Source: Bacteroidota bacterium
Lineage (GTDB): Bacteria; Bacteroidota; Bacteroidia; Chitinophagales; Chitinophagaceae
Assembly (NCBI GenBank): GCA_023423285.1
Contig: JAFAFV010000138.1
Span: 1 to 11,242, forward strand
DNA length: 11,242 nt
Direction of reading: 5' to 3'
Part shown: piece after piece, positions 6,587-11,242 of the stretch
Numbering within the stretch: position 1 is the first letter of the stretch
Layout of the letters: the number at the start of each line of letters is the position of its first letter
Notes under the pieces: generated by a model
What the model was told of the DNA's origin: nothing
Seen by the model: only the letters and a program-made list of their open reading frames with translations
The model's database searches: none
Translations under genes and position numbers: made by a program

Positions 6587-7789
6587 ATGCTCACATACCT
6601 CATCATTATAATAGCTCTTGCGCTTATTTTTGATTTTATCAACGGGTTTCACGACGCAGCCAACTCAATAGCCACAATCGTTTCAACCAAAGTGCTTACC
6701 CCTTTTCAAGCAGTGCTTTGGGCAGCTATGTTTAATTTTGTGGCTTATTTTATTTTTCAGGATCACGGTGTAGCAAACACCATTGCCAAAACGGTAAAAG
6801 AACAGTTTATTACACTCGATGTTATTTTTTCAGGCCTTATTGCAGCCATCGCCTGGAACCTGTTTACCTGGTGGCGCGGTATTCCTTCTTCTTCATCACA
6901 CACGCTTATTGGTGGTTTTGCCGGCGCAGCCATTGCCCACTCGCAAACGCTCTCGTCGGTCAACTCGCCCGTGGTACTTAAAATTGCAGCATTTATCTTT
7001 CTGGCGCCATTAATCGGTATGATTGTGGCGTTTCTGTTTTCTGTGTGGTTTGTAAATTCGTTCAGAAAAGGCTGGGGCGTAAAACTGTTCTCTATAAGCG
7101 TAATTGCTATAGTTTTAATAATCTTGTTTTACCTTCTTGAAACGGATCCCTCAAAACTGTCCTCCCATTACGAGTCCTACTTTATGAGAGTGCTGTTTTA
7201 CTCCAACAACTTTAAGTTTATATTGCTCGCCATCATCATGATCGTAATGGCCACCTTCTCGCTCTTTCTCAGTTCGCTCAATGCGCATAAATCAAATGTG
7301 TGGTTTAAAAAGCTGCAACTGGTATCATCGGCCATCTTTAGTATCGGCCACGGCGGCAACGATGCGCAAAAAGTAATGGGCATCATCATGGCAGCATTGA
7401 TCGCTTACGATCCTGTCAATTACAGTCTTGATAACATGGTTAACTGGGTACCACTGGCTTGTTACACGGCCATTGCTTTGGGCACTATGAGCGGCGGCTG
7501 GAAAATTGTAAAAACCATGGGCACCAAAATTACAAAGGTTACTCCTTTTGAAGGTGTGGCGGCAGAAACTGCCGGTGCGCTTACGCTGTTTGCTACCGAG
7601 GCCATGCACATACCCGTTAGTACCACACATACTATTACCGGCGCCATTATGGGCGTGGGCGCTACTAAAAGGCTTTCTGCTGTAAGATGGGGCGTTACCA
7701 TTAACCTGGTGTGGGCGTGGATCCTTACCATTCCCATCAGCGCCCTTTTTGCAGGTGTCGTTTATTATATTGTGAAGTTTTTGACGTAA
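6587..7789 (+). CDS. Inorganic phosphate transporter, Pit/PHO4 family
   Basis: A 400-residue inner-membrane protein of the PiT family (PHO4 domain), which imports phosphate, often as a metal-phosphate complex, coupled to protons or sodium. Both halves of the inverted-repeat signature are present: NGFHDAANSIAT at 19-30 and GHGGNDAQKVMG at 254-265. The paired loop motifs WRGIPSSSSHTLIGG (96-110) and HIPVSTTHTITGAIMG (341-356) are there too. Around ten hydrophobic segments can be made out, and a hydrophilic stretch (about 230-243) separates the halves. The second motif has GHGGNDAQ where many family members have GHGANDAQ; this is a mild variant. It follows the DUF47 gene on the same strand, as is common in Bacteroidota and elsewhere. 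The 141-bp gap holds repeats that may add a second level of control. No terminator is visible after the stop codon. The call as a phosphate transporter is firm; the coupling ion is not determined. Confidence 0.95.
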   Translation: MLTYLIIIIALALIFDFINGFHDAANSIATIVSTKVLTPFQAVLWAAMFNFVAYFIFQDHGVANTIAKTVKEQFITLDVIFSGLIAAIAWNLFTWWRGIPSSSSHTLIGGFAGAAIAHSQTLSSVNSPVVLKIAAFIFLAPLIGMIVAFLFSVWFVNSFRKGWGVKLFSISVIAIVLIILFYLLETDPSKLSSHYESYFMRVLFYSNNFKFILLAIIMIVMATFSLFLSSLNAHKSNVWFKKLQLVSSAIFSIGHGGNDAQKVMGIIMAALIAYDPVNYSLDNMVNWVPLACYTAIALGTMSGGWKIVKTMGTKITKVTPFEGVAAETAGALTLFATEAMHIPVSTTHTITGAIMGVGATKRLSAVRWGVTINLVWAWILTIPISALFAGVVYYIVKFLT

Positions 7790-7888
7790 GCGCCTACACC
7801 CTATTCCTGCATCACTCCGGAATTTGTACGCATCATAGCCTTCAGCAGAAGCAACACTGTATAATGCGGTAAGTAAACCCGATTGTAC

Positions 7889-7896
7889 TACTTTTG
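7889..7896 (+). promoter_or_regulatory. Predicted -7 box of the galE promoter
   Basis: TACTTTTG matches TAnnTTTG perfectly, 24 bp before the galE start codon, a spacing that would give a leader of roughly 15-20 bases. No good -33 TTG lies at the expected distance; the best is ATG at 7864-7866. Confidence 0.45.
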
Positions 7897-7920
7897 TAAT
7901 CCTTAAAAACAACATACCTG

Positions 7921-8949
7921 ATGTCAAAAATATTGGTTACCGGCGGATGCGGCTACATTGGCTCTCACACAATTGTAGATTTGATTGAAAATGGTTACGA
8001 AGTGATTTCGGTTGATAATAACAGCCGGTCTGATGCTTCCATACTTGACGGCGTGGAGCGCATCACAGGCAAAAAAGTAAAGAACTATAAAGTTGATCTT
8101 TGCAATTTTGATGAGACCTATGCCGTTTTTCAGGAGAACACCGATATTGATGGAATTATACATTTTGCCGCATACAAAGCCGTGGGCGAATCCGTAGAAA
8201 GGCCGTTGATGTATTTTGAAAACAACCTTACCTCGCTGATGAACGTGCTGAAATGCGTAAGAGATTTTGAAATACCTTATTTTGTTTTTTCCTCATCCTG
8301 CACGGTATACGGCAACCCCGATGTGATACCGGTAACAGAAAGCACGCCTACCAAACCGGCAGAATCTCCTTACGGCGCCACCAAGCAAATGGGCGAACAA
8401 ATTTTAAGCGATTTTGCTAAAGTATTTGATACCCAGGTAGTGTCCCTCAGGTATTTCAATCCCGTAGGTGCACACCCTTCTATTGAAATTGGCGAACTGC
8501 CTATTGGCAGGCCGCAAAACCTGGTGCCGGCCATTACGCAAACTGCCATTGGTAAACTACCCAAAATGATCGTGTTTGGTACCGATTATGATACAAGAGA
8601 CGGTTCCTGCCTGCGCGATTTTATTCACGTAAGCGATATTGCCCATGCGCACACGCTGGCCATACAATTTTTGCAGCAGCAAAAAAATAAAACCAATTAC
8701 GAAATTTTTAACCTGGGCACCGGCAATGGCGTAACCGTGCTGGAGGCTATTCAATCTTTTGAAAAAGTAAGTGGCGTAAACCTTAACTACGAAATTGGAC
8801 CACGCCGCCAAGGCGATGTGATAGCCATTTATGCCAATAACGATTATGCCGTGAGCAGCCTAGGCTGGGATATTCAATACGGTATTGACGATATGATGCT
8901 TACTGCATGGCAATGGGAGCAAAAGCTCAAAGCACAGTCTGAAGCATAA
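7921..8949 (+). CDS. galE: UDP-glucose 4-epimerase
   Basis: A 342-residue cytoplasmic enzyme of the extended short-chain dehydrogenase family. It interconverts UDP-glucose and UDP-galactose with tightly bound NAD, feeding the Leloir pathway and surface polysaccharide synthesis. The Rossmann motif GGCGYIGSH is at 8-16. The catalytic residues are Ser126 in FSSSCTVYG and the YxxxK pair Tyr151/Lys155 in SPYGATK. Substrate-domain signatures are also intact: FNPVGAHPSIEIGE, RDGSCLRDFIHVSDIAHAH and FNLGTGNGVTVLE. Length and motifs match bacterial GalE such as the E. coli enzyme (338 residues). The start at 7921 is supported by the glycine-rich motif beginning eight residues in. A sister epimerase acting on N-acetylated sugars cannot be excluded from sequence alone. 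The stop codon overlaps the first codon of the small frame at 8946-9026. Confidence 0.95.
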   Translation: MSKILVTGGCGYIGSHTIVDLIENGYEVISVDNNSRSDASILDGVERITGKKVKNYKVDLCNFDETYAVFQENTDIDGIIHFAAYKAVGESVERPLMYFENNLTSLMNVLKCVRDFEIPYFVFSSSCTVYGNPDVIPVTESTPTKPAESPYGATKQMGEQILSDFAKVFDTQVVSLRYFNPVGAHPSIEIGELPIGRPQNLVPAITQTAIGKLPKMIVFGTDYDTRDGSCLRDFIHVSDIAHAHTLAIQFLQQQKNKTNYEIFNLGTGNGVTVLEAIQSFEKVSGVNLNYEIGPRRQGDVIAIYANNDYAVSSLGWDIQYGIDDMMLTAWQWEQKLKAQSEA

Positions 8950-9026
8950 AGGCGGCAACATTCTTATTACTCTATTTTCTTACCATTTCATGTGCTGACA
9001 ATCCGGTAAAGGATAGCTATTTTTGA
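8946..9026 (+). pseudogene. Tiny lipoprotein-like frame with ATA in place of a start codon
   Basis: The frame encodes 26 codons: ATA, then KAATFLLLYFLTISC, an 8-residue acidic/polar tail (ADNPVKDS) and YF before TGA. The first part has the shape of a lipoprotein signal: Lys after the initiator, hydrophobic core, Ser-Cys at 15-16, then A-D-N-P. The lipobox is poor, however, with Thr rather than Leu at -3. The frame overlaps the galE stop by 4 bases (ATAA) and ends 3 bases before the mnmE start, so it fills the gap almost perfectly. A single change to ATG would create a classic ATGA stop-start overlap with galE. No ATG, GTG or TTG precedes the signal in frame after the TGA at 8940. It may be a decayed small lipoprotein gene, a very short real one using ATA, or chance. 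Confidence 0.35.
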
Positions 9027-9029
9027 AGC

Positions 9030-10400
9030 ATGAATCATTTATCAGGCTGGCAGGATACAATTGTGGCGCTGGCCACACCGCCGGGTGTGGGCGCTATTGC
9101 CGTGATACGCCTTAGCGGTGCTGAAGCCATCACGATGGCTAATCAGTTATTCAAAGGGAAAAATCTAACCAAACAAAAAAGCCATACCGCGCATTTTGGA
9201 GAAATAGTTGCACCAGGCGCACAAGAAGTGATAGATGAAGTGCTCGTTACTGTTTTTAAGAACCCGAAATCTTACACCGGTGAAGATGTGGTGGAGATCA
9301 GTTGCCACGGTTCACCATATATTCAGCAGCAAATCATTGCGGCATGCACTGCACTGGGCGCAAGGCTTGCAAAACCCGGCGAATTTACACAACGCGCTTT
9401 CTTAAACGGTAAAATGGATCTGGCACAGGCCGAAGCTGTTGCCGATGTGATTGCGGCTAACAGTAAAGCCGCCCAGCAAACAGCTTTAAAGCAATTACGT
9501 GGTGGGTTTTCAACCGACTTAAAACTTCTGCGCGATGAACTCATCAATTTTGCGGCTTTGATTGAACTGGAACTTGATTTTTCTGACGAGGATGTGGAGT
9601 TTGCCGACCGGGCTCAATTTCAGCAACTGATACAAAATTTAAAATTGAGGATCTCAGCATTGATTGATTCCTTCAGCCTGGGCAATGCCATTAAAAATGG
9701 CGTGAGCGTGGCCATTATTGGCAAACCCAACGCCGGAAAATCTACGCTGCTGAACGCTTTACTGAATGAGGAAAGAGCCATTGTGAGCGATATAGCCGGC
9801 ACCACGCGCGATACAATTGAAGAAACCATTAATATTAAAGGCGTACTGTTCCGTCTGATTGATACGGCCGGCATACGTGAGCACAGCACTGACCAGATTG
9901 AAAACCTGGGCATGGAACGCAGCAGGCAAAATGCAGAGCTGACCGATATTATTTTACACCTGATTGACCTGACCGATACCGAAGAACATGCCTTTGACTG
10001 GCTGGAACAATACGCTGCCAAAACCATTACCATTTACAATAAAGCTGACCTGGCGAAGGAAGCAGCGGCAGTTACAGACAGCGAATTTGAGATTGTACTG
10101 TCTGCCAAAAACCGCACCGGCACCGAAGAACTAAAAAACCTGATTTTTGAAAAAGCCATTGGCGAAACCATGGATACCGAAAACACGATCATAACTAATG
10201 CCCGTCATCACGATGCGCTTCAAAAAATACTCGAGAGTCTTAACGCGATTGAAACAGGAATGAAAAAAAATATTCCAGGCGACCTGCTTTCCATAGACAT
10301 TCGCCGCGCGCTGCATTACCTGGGAGAAATTACCGGCCAGGTAGAAGTAGACCGTGATATTTTAGGGACGATATTTGGGAAGTTTTGTATCGGAAAGTAA
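9030..10400 (+). CDS. mnmE: tRNA uridine-5-carboxymethylaminomethyl modification GTPase MnmE
   Basis: A 456-residue protein, full length for the family (E. coli 454). With MnmG (not in the window) it modifies C5 of wobble uridine 34 in certain tRNAs, using a folate one-carbon donor, and GTP hydrolysis drives the cycle. The N-terminal folate-binding, dimerising domain is about 8-125 (DTIVALATPPGVGAIAVIRL, SYTGEDVVEISCHG, KPGEFTQRAFLNGKMDL). The helical domain wraps around an inserted G domain with G1 GKPNAGKS at 231-238, G2 TTRD at 258-261, G3 DTAG at 278-281, G4 NKAD at 337-340 and G5 SAK at 358-360. The chain ends in the invariant FCIGK (Cys453), so the C-terminus is intact. The start at 9030 fits the family, with WQDTIVAL just downstream. 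Its last bases probably serve as an attachment site for the element that follows. Confidence 0.97.
   Translation: MNHLSGWQDTIVALATPPGVGAIAVIRLSGAEAITMANQLFKGKNLTKQKSHTAHFGEIVAPGAQEVIDEVLVTVFKNPKSYTGEDVVEISCHGSPYIQQQIIAACTALGARLAKPGEFTQRAFLNGKMDLAQAEAVADVIAANSKAAQQTALKQLRGGFSTDLKLLRDELINFAALIELELDFSDEDVEFADRAQFQQLIQNLKLRISALIDSFSLGNAIKNGVSVAIIGKPNAGKSTLLNALLNEERAIVSDIAGTTRDTIEETINIKGVLFRLIDTAGIREHSTDQIENLGMERSRQNAELTDIILHLIDLTDTEEHAFDWLEQYAAKTITIYNKADLAKEAAAVTDSEFEIVLSAKNRTGTEELKNLIFEKAIGETMDTENTIITNARHHDALQKILESLNAIETGMKKNIPGDLLSIDIRRALHYLGEITGQVEVDRDILGTIFGKFCIGK
10383..10400 (+). other. Candidate integration site at the 3' end of mnmE
   Basis: The last 18 bases of mnmE (TTTTGTATCGGAAAGTAA) encode FCIGK and the stop codon. 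They match, at 15 of 18 positions, the attachment sequence I recall for Salmonella genomic island 1 in trmE/mnmE. An integrase gene lies 200 bp downstream in the same orientation. The reading frame is intact, as expected if a gene-restoring site is used. The matching right-hand copy would lie outside the window, so this remains a candidate. Confidence 0.4.
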
Positions 10401-10423
10401 ATACCTTTCTTTTCCTTGTTAAG

Positions 10424-10459
10424 TAACTGTTTTTCATAGAGTTATTTATTTTTTTCTTC
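10424..10459 (+). terminator. Weak hairpin with T-run after mnmE
   Basis: TAACT (10424-10428) can pair with AGTTA (10440-10444) around an 11-base loop, followed by a T-rich stretch. Five AT-rich pairs make a weak stem; the long T-run is the better part of the signal. Confidence 0.3.
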
Positions 10460-10464
10460 TCTTT

Positions 10465-10554
10465 TTTGTTGCCCGATTACCCTTTTTTACTTAACTTTGT
10501 TGCCTATTTGTTGCCCAAGTGGAGATTTTGTTGCCCAGCAATTAATTTGTTGCC
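10465..10554 (+). repeat. Five direct copies of TTTGTTGCC upstream of the integrase
   Basis: Exact copies of TTTGTTGCC start at 10465, 10496, 10507, 10527 and 10546, all in the same direction. Each is followed by C or T, and the spacings are 31, 11, 20 and 19 bp. The last copy ends 46 bp before the integrase start codon. Position between a putative attachment site and a tyrosine recombinase gene suggests arm-type binding sites for the integrase, or sites for a factor acting on recombination or int transcription. The repeats are certain; the role is inference. Confidence 0.8.
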
Positions 10555-10600
10555 TGATATTCTGTTTGGGATTTTTAGGAACTTTTATAACTGAAAGAAA

Positions 10601-11242
10601 ATGAAAGTAACATTGCGCCAACGCCAAAAGGGTGAAAAAATCAGTCTTTATTTAGAATATTACAGCAATGGTAAAAGACAGTATGAATACCTAAATCTTT
10701 ACCTAACACCTGACCCAGAGAAGGGAACACTTACAAAATTCCAAAAGGATGAAAACAAAAAAATCCTTGCTTTAGCTGAAACTATACGGAGCAAAAGGCA
10801 TTTGGAAATTGAATCCAACACATACGACCTACACGATAAAGAGAAGTTGAAAAGCTACTTCATTTCTTATATGGAAATGCTTGCCGAAAAGCGCAAGGAT
10901 AGTATGGGCAATTATGGCAATTGGGATAGTGCTATCAAGCACCTAAAAAAGTTTTGCCCACGGGATATTCAGTTCAACCAAATAAACAAGCAATTTGTAG
11001 AAGGCTTCAAAGAATACTTGGTGAAGAAGGCTGTAACTAAGACAGGCGCAAAGCTTTCCACAAATACTAAGAACAGCTATTTCAATAAGTTTAAGGCGGC
11101 ACTAAAGCAAGCAGTAAAGGACGGTATCATAAACCGTAATCCTGCTGAAACGGTTGAAGGTTTGCCACAAGGAGAGCCAGTGCGTGAGTTCCTTACATTG
11201 GATGAAGTAAAAGCATTGGCGAAAACAGAATGTGGTAATGAC
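10601..11242 (+). CDS. Tyrosine-type site-specific integrase, 3' end beyond the window
   Basis: An open frame of 214 codons runs from the ATG at 10601 to the window edge; an in-frame TGA at 10592 makes this the first usable start. The N-terminus (about 1-70) begins MKVTLRQRQKGEKISLYLEY and continues SNGKRQYEYLNLYLTPDP, the beta-stranded arm-type DNA-binding domain usual in Bacteroidota integrases. Residues about 82-190 form the SAM-like core-binding domain (YFISYMEMLAEKRKDS, GNWDSAIKHLKKFCP, NTKNSYFNKFKAALKQAV, GIINRNPAETVEG). Residues 196-214, REFLTLDEVKALAKTE and onward, begin the catalytic domain. The catalytic Arg-His-Arg-Tyr residues all lie past the window. Such recombinases insert and excise conjugative or mobilisable elements and islands. 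It points away from mnmE into the element and is preceded by five TTTGTTGCC repeats. The sequence looks more A-rich than mnmE, consistent with transfer. Confidence 0.9.
   Translation, partial: MKVTLRQRQKGEKISLYLEYYSNGKRQYEYLNLYLTPDPEKGTLTKFQKDENKKILALAETIRSKRHLEIESNTYDLHDKEKLKSYFISYMEMLAEKRKDSMGNYGNWDSAIKHLKKFCPRDIQFNQINKQFVEGFKEYLVKKAVTKTGAKLSTNTKNSYFNKFKAALKQAVKDGIINRNPAETVEGLPQGEPVREFLTLDEVKALAKTECGND

Noticed and set aside
7325..7927. Long open frame (200 codons) antisense to the Pit gene
   Set aside because: It mostly mirrors the Pit coding sequence, is Cys/His/Arg-rich without domain character and overlaps the galE start; its start reflects codon bias of the Pit gene.
8978..9008. TTACC and GGTAA arms as a terminator after galE
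   Set aside because: Only five pairs with a loop of about 20 bases and no following T-run.
9018..9025. Perfect TAnnTTTG box just before mnmE
   Set aside because: It ends only 4 bases before the start codon, so transcription would start at or past the ATG. It is more simply part of the mini-frame preceding mnmE, though a leaderless transcript is not impossible.
10465..10554. TTTGTTGCC repeats as a CRISPR array
   Set aside because: The repeats are only 9 bp with irregular spacing of 11-31 bp, and no Cas gene is near.

Overview
The window looks like chromosomal DNA of a Bacteroidota bacterium, most likely of the Chitinophagia/Sphingobacteriia type (family-level placement is inference). Four signs support this: a TonB-dependent receptor with an N-terminal carboxypeptidase-regulatory-like domain; several lipoproteins with signal peptidase II signals; start codons preceded by A/T-rich sequence rather than a Shine-Dalgarno motif; and promoter-like TAnnTTTG boxes (the Bacteroidota sigma-A -7 element).

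Positions 1-1303 hold two convergent genes. The first is the 3' part of a transglutaminase-like protein on the + strand. The second is a small lipoprotein of unknown function on the - strand. Their stop codons are 7 bp apart.

Positions 1368-7789 look like one phosphate-acquisition locus organised around a divergent control region (5544-5797). Leftward runs an outer-membrane TonB-dependent receptor followed, 27 bp later, by a large surface-type lipoprotein with a beta-helix-like fold; a hairpin terminator closes that unit. Rightward run a DUF47/PhoU-like protein and a Pit-family inorganic phosphate transporter. The control region contains TTACC-type direct repeats in an exact 11-bp register, the geometry used by PhoB/PhoP-type response regulators. 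A related 22-bp-spaced pair lies directly in front of the Pit gene. My reading is that the receptor and lipoprotein bring a phosphorus-containing or metal-phosphate ligand through the outer membrane, and that Pit and its DUF47 partner move phosphate across the inner membrane. The receptor substrate is inferred from position only.

Positions 7921-10400 are housekeeping: UDP-glucose 4-epimerase (galE) and the tRNA-modifying GTPase MnmE. Between them an 81-bp open frame encodes a lipoprotein-signal-like peptide. It fits the gap almost exactly but begins with ATA, suggesting a lost start codon or a decayed mini-gene.

Positions 10401-11242 appear to be the left edge of an integrated mobile element. 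Immediately after the intact 3' end of mnmE come a T-rich stretch, five direct copies of TTTGTTGCC within 90 bp, and then the 5' part of a Bacteroidota-type tyrosine recombinase that runs off the window. The mnmE 3' end is a known attachment site for SGI1-family islands in Enterobacteria, so this may be a parallel use of the same site. The cargo of the element lies outside the window. No tRNA, rRNA, CRISPR array or complete insertion sequence was seen, and no gene-free stretch exceeds 300 bases.
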